Position numbers and translations under genes: made by a program. DNA of 18,950 nt. Origin: Deltaproteobacteria bacterium UBA1386. GTDB lineage: Bacteria; Desulfobacterota; Syntrophorhabdia; Syntrophorhabdales; Syntrophorhabdaceae. The first letter of the stretch is position 1. Each line of letters starts with the position of its first letter. Of the stretch, positions 13,966 to 18,950 are shown piece after piece. The notes beneath the pieces were generated by a model. That model was not told where the DNA came from, did not search any database, and saw only the letters and a list, made by a program, of their open reading frames with translations. The stretch covers positions 1 to 18,950 of the forward strand of contig DBQU01000104.1 of the NCBI GenBank assembly GCA_002305765.1, in the 5' to 3' direction.

Positions 13966-14103
13966 TTATGACTCGGATTTCTCGAAAGCGCTCTTCGGGG
14001 CGTTACAGATGGGACAGGTCCAATCCTCCGGAAGCTGCTCAAAAGGAACTTTCTCGACCTTTTCGTCGTACTGATAACCACAAACGGAACATGTCCAGAC
14101 CAT
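13966..14103 (-). CDS. Rubredoxin (short, 45 residues)
   Basis: A small iron-sulfur electron carrier of 45 residues. It begins MVWTCSVCGYQYD, giving Cys5-x2-Cys8, and has DWTCPICNAPKSAFEKSE, giving Cys30-x2-Cys33. These are the four ligands of a single Fe(SCys)4 site, with the Gly-Tyr after the first pair and the Trp before the third Cys typical of rubredoxins. It is shorter than the usual 52-54 residues because the loop between the knuckles is reduced, as in rubredoxin-like domains of rubrerythrins. The start is supported by GGAGGG seven bases upstream. It is 15 bases downstream of perR and probably in the same transcript. It likely passes electrons to the rubrerythrin encoded upstream, which lacks a rubredoxin domain of its own. 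Confidence 0.92.
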   Translation of the reverse strand: MVWTCSVCGYQYDEKVEKVPFEQLPEDWTCPICNAPKSAFEKSES

Positions 14104-14118
14104 ACGATCCCTCCTCTA

Positions 14119-14544
14119 TTATTGGTTTGTTTCCATCATTCTTTTTTGCTCGTCAGAGCACGATTTACATATCCCATAAAAATCTACGCGGTTGCCGAGG
14201 ATCTCGAACCCCTGTGTCTGCGCATCGGGCAGGGTCAGGGGAAACTCGATAAAGACGTCAACTATGGCCTTGCACTTGATGCACATGAGATGATGATGGG
14301 GTTTCGGATTCGGATCAAAACGTTTCTTGCCCCGGTCTGTGGAAAGCTCGATGACGACCCCCTGCTCTTTCAAGGCCTCCATTGTGTTGTAAACGGTGGC
14401 CAGCGACATGGTGGGGAACTGGTCCCTGAGGGCCCCATATATGTCGCCCGCGCTGGGGTGGTACGTGTTGCCGTCGAGGTACTTCATAATAGCCATCCTC
14501 TGGGGGGTCATTTTCATGCTCTTGCTACCGGTACTGTCTTTCAT
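14119..14544 (-). CDS. perR: Fur-family peroxide-responsive repressor, PerR-like
   Basis: A metal-dependent DNA-binding repressor of 141 residues. The N-terminal winged helix has MTPQRMAIMKYLDG, YHPSAGDIYGAL and the recognition helix SLATVYNTMEALKEQG. The metal site includes the KPHHHLMCIKC segment, and the structural zinc site has Cys pairs CIKC and CKSC. The His-rich segment and the absence of a Fur-type His tail favour PerR, with peroxide sensing by metal-catalysed oxidation. The ATG at 14544 is chosen because AAGGA lies 11 bases upstream; the upstream ATG at 14556 directly abuts that element. Its promoter carries a PerR-box-like sequence, so it is probably autoregulated. It lies between rubrerythrin and rubredoxin genes, the expected targets. 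Confidence 0.88.
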   Translation of the reverse strand: MKDSTGSKSMKMTPQRMAIMKYLDGNTYHPSAGDIYGALRDQFPTMSLATVYNTMEALKEQGVVIELSTDRGKKRFDPNPKPHHHLMCIKCKAIVDVFIEFPLTLPDAQTQGFEILGNRVDFYGICKSCSDEQKRMMETNQ

Positions 14545-14559
14545 TCTAATAAACATCCT

Positions 14560-14599
14560 TAACTAATAAAGTATACTAACTAATAATCATTCTAGTCAA
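14560..14599 (-). promoter_or_regulatory. perR promoter with overlapping PerR-box-like operator and direct repeats
   Basis: On the minus strand TTGACT (14599-14594) and TATACT (14575-14570) are 18 bases apart. Between them, 14595-14581 reads CTAGAATGATTATTA, matching 11 of the 14 defined positions of the PerR consensus TTATAATnATTATAA. In addition a 10-bp direct repeat, TAACTAATAA on the plus strand, occurs at 14560-14569 and 14577-14586, one copy on each side of the -10. A repressor bound here would block transcription. Confidence 0.7.
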
Positions 14600-14641
14600 G
14601 CACTAAATGCAGAATGAATGTGCCAAAGACGCGTTCGTTCA

Positions 14642-15166
14642 TCACCCGCCGTCCATCATGGGGTGTTCAACCTTGGTGAACCACGTTGCCGGATTCTCGA
14701 AATACTCTTCGGCATCGCGCAGCGACAGGAAGTGTTCGTATTCGACCATCGCGAGGAGTTCGAAGAAGTCCCTCTCCCGTTTGTCCGCTGAGGCCGCGGC
14801 GAGTTCCCTGTAAAAACGCACGCCCTTGTCCTCAAAATCGGCGGCGATCTTCACTGCTTCGAGGTCCCCTGTATCGGTCGGGGCCGACGGGTCGATGGCC
14901 TTGAGGGTGTTGACGAGGACCTCCTTTATGTTTGTGGTGTTCACAACAAGAGGCACGGTTTCGGGCCATTTGCCTTCAGCAGCCCATTTCTCATGGAGCT
15001 CCTTCAGGCGCTGATAATGTTCGAGCTCATCCTCGGCTATGCGCCTGAACATCGCCTTGCCCAGGGGGTTTTGCGTGCGGTCCGCATTCCTGAGGTAGAA
15101 CTCGCGCTCCTTCATCTCGTTTCCAAGCGCTGTTTCCAGCGCGTTCAGCCTCTCCTTGTCATTCAT
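14642..15166 (-). CDS. Rubrerythrin/ferritin-like diiron protein without rubredoxin domain
   Basis: A 174-residue four-helix-bundle protein of the ferritin-like superfamily. Candidate diiron ligands are Glu17/Glu20, Glu47 and His50 (EDELEH), a Glu in the third helix (ADFEDKGVRFYREL), and the second ExxH in MVEYEHFLSL. Rubrerythrins reduce hydrogen peroxide in anaerobes using electrons from rubredoxin. This one has no C-terminal rubredoxin Cys pairs, which fits the separate rubredoxin gene at 13966-14103. The start is ATG 15166 with AAGGG eight bases upstream; the DUF2284 gene ends 21 bases before it, so the two are probably one transcript. The segment between helices 2 and 3 is long (about 80-105), and the exact function (peroxidase or iron storage) is not proven. 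Confidence 0.85.
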   Translation of the reverse strand: MNDKERLNALETALGNEMKEREFYLRNADRTQNPLGKAMFRRIAEDELEHYQRLKELHEKWAAEGKWPETVPLVVNTTNIKEVLVNTLKAIDPSAPTDTGDLEAVKIAADFEDKGVRFYRELAAASADKRERDFFELLAMVEYEHFLSLRDAEEYFENPATWFTKVEHPMMDGG

Positions 15167-15187
15167 GGCGTCACCCTTGACCCTCCT

Positions 15188-15715
15188 TCAGTCGATAAGA
15201 ACAATGCCATATACATCCCGGTCTTGAGCGTGGGTACGGACGACCTCGATGGGAAGGCCGTTCGCACGTGCCGTCTGATAGACATCTATGCCGCAGGATT
15301 CCATGGAGGGCCTCATGCGTTCGGGATGCACACAGCTTTTGGTCGTGTCGCACTTCTTGCACAGGGTGCAGAACCCACAGCCCATCCCGAAGGCCTTGTA
15401 GAACCCGTCCAGGAAAAGTGTCGTCTCCAGGTCGACCACCGTGTCGTTGAGCATGGTCACCGAGTTCGTCCCCTTCACCCAGTGGTAATGGAGGAGGATC
15501 GCGCGGTCATACGAGTCGAGCATCGAACGTGTTCTGTCGTACTCGGGGGTATGAGGCGGACAGGACAATCTGAGGCCGTATCCGGGGCACCCGAAGCGGC
15601 ACTTCATCCGCACCCATGGGGCCGTGGAGACAGAGGAGGTGTCCACGATGACCGCATGGTCCGCTCCCCTCTCCTTCGCCATCTCCACATATCTCGAAAG
15701 ATCGCCATTACGCAT
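15188..15715 (-). CDS. DUF2284 predicted metal-binding Cys-rich protein
   Basis: A 175-residue soluble Cys-rich protein of the DUF2284 family, of unknown function. Cysteines cluster in two sets: an N-terminal one in MKCRFGCPGYGLRLSCPP (Cys39, Cys43, Cys52), and a ferredoxin-like one in GMGCGFCTLCKKCDTTKSC, followed by ESCGIDVYQ. The arrangement suggests an iron-sulfur cluster or zinc site. It heads the operon with rubrerythrin, so a redox or peroxide-response role is plausible but unproven. The ATG at 15715 has no Shine-Dalgarno. A well-formed promoter ends 11 bases upstream, so the mRNA leader would be only a few bases long. Confidence 0.83.
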   Translation of the reverse strand: MRNGDLSRYVEMAKERGADHAVIVDTSSVSTAPWVRMKCRFGCPGYGLRLSCPPHTPEYDRTRSMLDSYDRAILLHYHWVKGTNSVTMLNDTVVDLETTLFLDGFYKAFGMGCGFCTLCKKCDTTKSCVHPERMRPSMESCGIDVYQTARANGLPIEVVRTHAQDRDVYGIVLID

Positions 15716-15726
15716 AAGTTACGTAA

Positions 15727-15755
15727 ACTATAGGACAGCCGGCGGGATTGGTCAA
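15727..15755 (-). promoter_or_regulatory. Sigma-70 promoter of the DUF2284-rubrerythrin operon
   Basis: On the minus strand TTGACC (15755-15750) and TATAGT (15732-15727) are separated by exactly 17 bases. The -10 ends 11 bases before the DUF2284 ATG. No PerR-box match as good as the one before perR is visible. Confidence 0.75.
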
Positions 15756-15774
15756 GGCAGCAAAACGGTGGCAA

Positions 15775-15894
15775 CCGCTTGAACCGCTTGAACCGCTTGA
15801 AAGTTCAAAAAAAGACAGAGAAGGGGCCAGTAATGAAGAAGCCGGAAGTCTCTAACGCTCAAGCGGCTTAAGCCGTTCAAGCCGTTCAAGCGGT
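15775..15894. repeat. Palindromic 9-bp repeat array downstream of the EpmA-like gene
   Basis: The left arm has CCGCTTGAA three times in exact register (15775-15801). The right arm has CGCTCAAGC, GGCTTAAGC, CGTTCAAGC and CGTTCAAGC (15856-15891), then GGT. The arms are inverse complements and can fold over a ~55-base loop. The right arm ends four bases before the EpmA-like stop codon, so the fold may also serve as its transcription end. Confidence 0.8.
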
Positions 15895-15897
15895 CTT

Positions 15898-16872
15898 TTA
15901 GACGAGCAGCCTGTCCGGTATCACGTCCCCTATGGTCTTCTTTTCCAGGAGGGCCATGAGGAGCCTGTCGAGGCCGACGGAGACGCCGGCACAGGAGGTG
16001 TCTATCGTTTTGAGGGCGTTCAGGAAGGTTTCGTCGACGGGGAAGGTCCGTTTTCCCATTCCGGCCCGTTGCCTGTTGTCTTCCTCGAACCGTTCCCGCT
16101 GCTGCGCTGGATCGACGAGTTCCGTGTATCCGTTAGCTATCTCGAGGCCGTCAATGTACAGCTCGAACCGTTCCACGACGGCTGCGTTGTCGTCCCGCCT
16201 CTTTGCCATCGTGGAGATGGAAAAGGGCCACCCCGCGACGAGGCTGGGCCTCGGGCTTCTGATGGCGTCGTCGATCTCCTGGATGAGCGCCTTGAAGAAG
16301 AGGCTGTTCCAGTCATCCCTGTCGTCGATGCCCGGGAAGCCCCTCTCCCTGAGGGCGTCGAAGAAGGCGCCGCGGTCGAGGGGAAAAGGGTCGAACCCCA
16401 TCCTCTTCAGGAAGACCTCGCCGAGCTCGTGCAGCGGGTAGGGCGGCAAGAGGTGTTGGGGCACGGGGTGGAGGAGCCTTCGGGCGATGAATGCCACAAG
16501 GTCTTCGGTTTCGTGCATCGCCTCCCGGTACGTGCCTTCCCGGTACCACTCCACCATGGTGAACTCCGTGTTGTGCATCTCCTGATGGTCCTCGACGCGC
16601 CAGACCTTGCATACCTGGAATATCCGCCTGTGCCCCGAGCGAAGGAGCTTCTTCATCCCCATCTCGGGTGACGTGTGGAGAAAGAACGGTCCCTTTCCTG
16701 AGATTTGGACGTGAAGAGGGTCGATATGCGGATCCGGCGGCGCCGTGGCCATGAGGTTCGCCGTCTCCACTTCGAGATACCCCCGCTCGTAGAAGAAATC
16801 GCGCGTCGCCCTGAGGAGTTCGTGGCGTTTCGTCAGAATATGGTGGATGTCCTGTATGCTCGTGATTGCCAT
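15898..16872 (-). CDS. epmA: EpmA-like (PoxA/GenX) EF-P-lysine lysyltransferase, lysyl-tRNA synthetase paralogue
   Basis: A 324-residue class II aminoacyl-tRNA-synthetase-like protein lacking the N-terminal anticodon-binding domain, the same length as E. coli EpmA. EpmA attaches beta-lysine to a conserved lysine of elongation factor P. Seen features: TSPEMGMKKLL at 68-78, motif 2 with VWRVEDHQEMHNTEFTMVEW at about 90-109, and motif 3 GVSVGLDRLLMAL near the C-terminus. ATG 16872 is chosen because a promoter lies at 16900-16929. The open frame continues upstream to 17040, but that part is the reverse complement of a tRNA gene and not protein. No efp or epmB lies in the window. Some bacteria with this gene lack beta-lysylation, so the exact substrate is inferred. 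Confidence 0.87.
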   Translation of the reverse strand: MAITSIQDIHHILTKRHELLRATRDFFYERGYLEVETANLMATAPPDPHIDPLHVQISGKGPFFLHTSPEMGMKKLLRSGHRRIFQVCKVWRVEDHQEMHNTEFTMVEWYREGTYREAMHETEDLVAFIARRLLHPVPQHLLPPYPLHELGEVFLKRMGFDPFPLDRGAFFDALRERGFPGIDDRDDWNSLFFKALIQEIDDAIRSPRPSLVAGWPFSISTMAKRRDDNAAVVERFELYIDGLEIANGYTELVDPAQQRERFEEDNRQRAGMGKRTFPVDETFLNALKTIDTSCAGVSVGLDRLLMALLEKKTIGDVIPDRLLV

Positions 16873-16893
16873 CGTCTTGTGCGCGAGTCGATA

Positions 16894-16922
16894 TTGCATT
16901 TTATACAGCAAACAAGTATACT
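16894..16922 (+). promoter_or_regulatory. Promoter of tRNA-Ser
   Basis: TATACT at 16917-16922 is a strong -10. The -35 is a poor TTGCAT at 16894-16899, at 17-base spacing. Transcription would start near 16929, about 15 bases before the tRNA. It overlaps the divergent EpmA promoter. Confidence 0.5.
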
Positions 16923-16929
16923 TTGTCCA
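16900..16929 (-). promoter_or_regulatory. Promoter of the EpmA-like gene, overlapping the tRNA promoter
   Basis: On the minus strand TGGACA (16929-16924) and TATAAA (16905-16900) are 18 bases apart. Transcription would begin near 16893, about 20 bases before the ATG at 16872. The -10 of one promoter lies within the spacer of the other. Confidence 0.55.
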
Positions 16930-16943
16930 TCTTAGGCTCCTGC

Positions 16944-17036
16944 GGAGAGGTGACCGAGTAGGCCGAAGGTGCTCGCCTGCTAAGCGAGTGTACGGATAAA
17001 ACCGTACCCAGGGTTCAAATCCCTGCCTCTCCGCCA
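16944..17036 (+). tRNA. tRNA-Ser(GCU)
   Basis: A complete 93-base serine tRNA. Acceptor GGAGAGG (16944-16950) pairs with CCTCTCC (17026-17032), followed by discriminator G and an encoded CCA. The anticodon arm is CTCGC, loop CTGCTAA and GCGAG, giving anticodon GCU, which reads AGC/AGU. The long variable arm contains ACGG and CCGT, typical of tRNA-Ser, and the T-arm is CAGGG, TTCAAAT, CCCTG. Dispersed repeat copy B starts eight bases after it. Confidence 0.97.
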
Positions 17037-17043
17037 TCAAAAA

Positions 17044-17185
17044 AAGTTCAAAAGTTCAAGGGTTCAAAAGTTCAAGAGTAAAAGACAAAAAGGGCACCGG
17101 CGCCTTCGGCCGGTGTACAGATTGTGTTGACAGCCGATCTGCCTTCGCGGACTTTCCCTTGAACCCTTGAACCCTTGAACCGTCC
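17044..17185. repeat. Dispersed palindromic octamer-repeat element, copy B
   Basis: The left arm has units GTTCAAAA, GTTCAAGG, GTTCAAAA and GTTCAAGA, then GTAAAAGACAAAAAGGG. The core hairpin is CACCGGC...GCCGGTG around CCTTCG. The right arm has CCCTTGAA three times, then CCGTCC. It fills the gap between tRNA-Ser and the converging nhaD stop codon, so it may act as a two-way terminator. It is nearly identical to copy C over about 75 bases. Confidence 0.85.
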
Positions 17186-18604
17186 TTACGTGAAGAGCTT
17201 TGCGTTCAGCATGAGGTGGACCCAGATGCTGGCGGCGTATCCGAGGGCGATGGCCCAGGTCCATTTGAGATGGCCGGCGAAGGTGTATATGCCCCGGGCG
17301 CTTCCCATGAGGCCGACGCCCGCAGCGGAGCCGACGGATAGGAGGCTGCCGCCCACCCCCGCCGTCAGGGTCACGAGAAGCCACTGTTCGTGAGGCATCG
17401 CGGGGTCCATCGTCAGCACCGCGTACATCACGGGGATATTGTCTATGACCGCCGAGATGATCCCGATCATCACGTTCGCGGGAGTATGGCCGAAGCCATA
17501 GAGGTATCTGGACATTATCGCCAGGTAGCCGAGTTGCCCGAGTCCTCCCACGCAGAAGATGATGCCATAGAAGAACAGGAGCGTATCCCACTCGGCACGG
17601 GAAACCTTCCTGAAAAGGTCAAAGGTTTTGCGTTTCTCGTGGCCCATCACGTCGAGAGGGTCTTCCAGACAGCGACTGCGCATCTCCTTGATCTTCAGGA
17701 AATACCCGAAGAAGGAGAGATATCCCAGGCCAAGCATCATTCCGACGGCGGGGGGAAGGTTAAGGACATTGTGGAACAGAACGGCGGTGATGATCGTCAG
17801 GAGAAAGAGGGTCATGACGCGGCGCGCGCCGACCTTCATTTTAAGGGGTATCGTCGATCTGCGTTTGATCTCGTTGGGGACGGTGAAGCTCATTATGACA
17901 GCCGGAACGAGCCAGTTCACCGCTGCGGGGATGAAAAGAGCGAAGAACTCTCCGAACTGGACCCTGCCTTTCTGCCAGACCATCAATGTGGTGATGTCCC
18001 CGAAAGGCGAGAAAGCGCCTCCGGCATTGGCGGCGACAACGATGTTGACGCAGGAAACTACGACAAACCTCCTGTTGCTCCGTGCCATGGTTATGACAAC
18101 AGCGCCCATCAGAAGGGCGGTGGTGAGGTTGTCGCACACAGGCGAGAGGAAGAACGACAGTGTGCCCGTCATCCAGTATATCGTTTTCAGGCCAAACCCC
18201 TTGTTCATGAGCCATGTGGTCAGGGCCTCGAAGACCTTCCTCTCCTCCAGCGCGTTTATGTACGTCATCGCGACAAGAAGGAAGAGGAAGAGCTCCACGT
18301 ACTCCGCGAGACTGCCCATGATGGCCTGATGGGCGGCATCCTGTTTCCCTGCCGCCATGTAGGCGAGGGCTACTATTATCCAGATGATCCCACCCGCGAC
18401 CATGACGGGCTTGCTTTTCCGCAGATGGAGCTTCTCCTCGAGGACCACAAAGCCGTAGGCCACGACGAAGAGTGCCACCGCGATCATGCCGAAAACAGAC
18501 CCCGTCAGGTCCATGACCTCGACACTCCCGCTGTTCGCCAATGCGAAAAAAGGCAGGGCAACGAGGGCCGTGGAACAGGTAAGGGTGGAGACGACTTTCT
18601 TCAA
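17186..18604 (-). CDS. nhaD: NhaD-type Na+/H+ antiporter
   Basis: An inner-membrane antiporter of the ion-transporter superfamily, exchanging cytoplasmic Na+ (or Li+) for protons. From the TTG at 18604 it has 472 residues: a signal-like N-terminus KKVVSTLT...ALPFFALANSG, then about 11-12 hydrophobic segments. Family-diagnostic stretches are FFLSPVCDNLTTALLMGAVV, NAGGAFSPFGDITTLMVWQKG, AVIDNIPVMYAVL and GSLLSVGSAAGVGLMG, all intact. The TTG is chosen because AAGGAAG lies nine bases upstream and the result is a normal signal peptide. The frame stays open to an ATG at 18703 and a TTG at 18736, but these have no ribosome-binding site and would add a polar, basic N-terminus. Its stop abuts repeat element B, and copy C lies upstream. 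Confidence 0.9.
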   Translation of the reverse strand: MKKVVSTLTCSTALVALPFFALANSGSVEVMDLTGSVFGMIAVALFVVAYGFVVLEEKLHLRKSKPVMVAGGIIWIIVALAYMAAGKQDAAHQAIMGSLAEYVELFLFLLVAMTYINALEERKVFEALTTWLMNKGFGLKTIYWMTGTLSFFLSPVCDNLTTALLMGAVVITMARSNRRFVVVSCVNIVVAANAGGAFSPFGDITTLMVWQKGRVQFGEFFALFIPAAVNWLVPAVIMSFTVPNEIKRRSTIPLKMKVGARRVMTLFLLTIITAVLFHNVLNLPPAVGMMLGLGYLSFFGYFLKIKEMRSRCLEDPLDVMGHEKRKTFDLFRKVSRAEWDTLLFFYGIIFCVGGLGQLGYLAIMSRYLYGFGHTPANVMIGIISAVIDNIPVMYAVLTMDPAMPHEQWLLVTLTAGVGGSLLSVGSAAGVGLMGSARGIYTFAGHLKWTWAIALGYAASIWVHLMLNAKLFT

Positions 18605-18845
18605 GTTCTTGCGCTTCCTTGCAGGGTGTCGGGGATCGTTCGTTACGGCCCGGTCACCGATCTCCACAGGTGATGAGGACGACCGGCTCTTTCGGAGGGT
18701 CATACATCTTTGCGAGGATGTGACAGTACGATCCAACCACCCGTAAGATAACGCATCACAGCCGGGGAATGTATAGGGTGTTCCCTGATAATGCCCGATG
18801 AAAACCCCGATTCAGAGAAGGGAAATGGAGGAGAGCGGAAAAGAA
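18605..18845. other. Non-coding stretch upstream of nhaD
   Basis: About 240 bases between the preferred nhaD start and repeat copy C. It probably holds the nhaD promoter and leader, but I found no convincing -35/-10 pair. TATACA (on the minus strand near 18770) is the best -10-like site, with no matching -35. No other gene is recognisable. Confidence 0.4.
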
Positions 18846-18920
18846 GGTTCAAGAGTTCAAGGGTTCAAAAGTTCAAGAGTAAAAGACAAAAAGGGCACCG
18901 GCGCCTTCGGCCGGTGTACA
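18846..18920. repeat. Dispersed octamer-repeat element, copy C (partial)
   Basis: GTTCAAGA, GTTCAAGG, GTTCAAAA and GTTCAAGA, then GTAAAAGACAAAAAGGG and the CACCGGC...GCCGGTG hairpin. It matches copy B almost base for base to about 18927, then diverges (GTGCACG instead of GTTGACAG). The right arm is missing or lies beyond the window. It has the same orientation as copy B. Confidence 0.8.
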
Positions 18921-18950
18921 GATTGTGTGCACGTGTCACTAAAAGCGTTT

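Noticed and set aside
16873..17040. N-terminal extension of the EpmA-like reading frame (start at 17040)
   Set aside because: This part is the reverse complement of tRNA-Ser and gives the familiar artefact peptide RQGFEPWVRFYPYTRLAGE. The promoter and family length place the start at 16872.
17044..17185. CRISPR array
   Set aside because: Repeats are only 8 bp, directly abutting with no spacers, and are mirrored in inverse orientation; no cas gene is near.

Overview
The window is about 58-60% GC bacterial DNA, densely coded on both strands. It looks like a strictly anaerobic deltaproteobacterium (Desulfobacterota, perhaps a Syntrophorhabdus-like lineage). That rests on codon use, a rubrerythrin/PerR/rubredoxin peroxide-defence set, a FIST plus PAS histidine-kinase pair and a GAF-ANTAR regulator. 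The lineage is an inference; no marker gene in the window fixes it.

Layout. (1) 76-3722, plus strand: a GAF-GAF-ANTAR antitermination protein, then a compact leader RNA with its own promoter, then glutamine-dependent NAD synthetase (nadE) and a sigma-70-family protein that overlaps nadE by 4 bases. The leader has the two-hexaloop structure bound by ANTAR proteins, and its second hairpin is mutually exclusive with a terminator-like hairpin. This is the strongest regulatory find here. (2) 3883-7765: a small basic secreted protein faces, across a bidirectional terminator, a minus-strand FIST sensor and hybrid histidine-kinase operon. (3) 7949-9218: a HAD nucleotidase-like gene that appears to be leaderless, then a YjbQ-family gene bracketed by short tandem-repeat arrays and ended by a strong terminator. 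(4) 9217-13726, minus strand: carB, without carA, and an Lgt-like membrane protein lacking several expected active-site residues. (5) 13966-15755, minus strand: DUF2284 metal-binding protein, rubrerythrin, PerR and a 45-residue rubredoxin, with a PerR-box-like site inside the perR promoter. (6) 15898-18604: an EpmA-like lysyl-tRNA-synthetase paralogue, tRNA-Ser(GCU) divergent from it, and an NhaD-type Na+/H+ antiporter.

The gaps between genes are rich in short-period repeats (7, 8 and 9 bp). They are often arranged as inverted pairs around a hairpin core. One ~140-170 bp element of this kind occurs three times (13727, 17044, 18846), and two of these copies flank the nhaD gene. No transposase, integrase, CRISPR array or rRNA was seen.

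Several starts are not ATG (GTG for the kinase and the HAD gene, TTG for yjbQ and probably nhaD). Several promoters match the sigma-70 consensus closely, so start and promoter calls are made together where possible.
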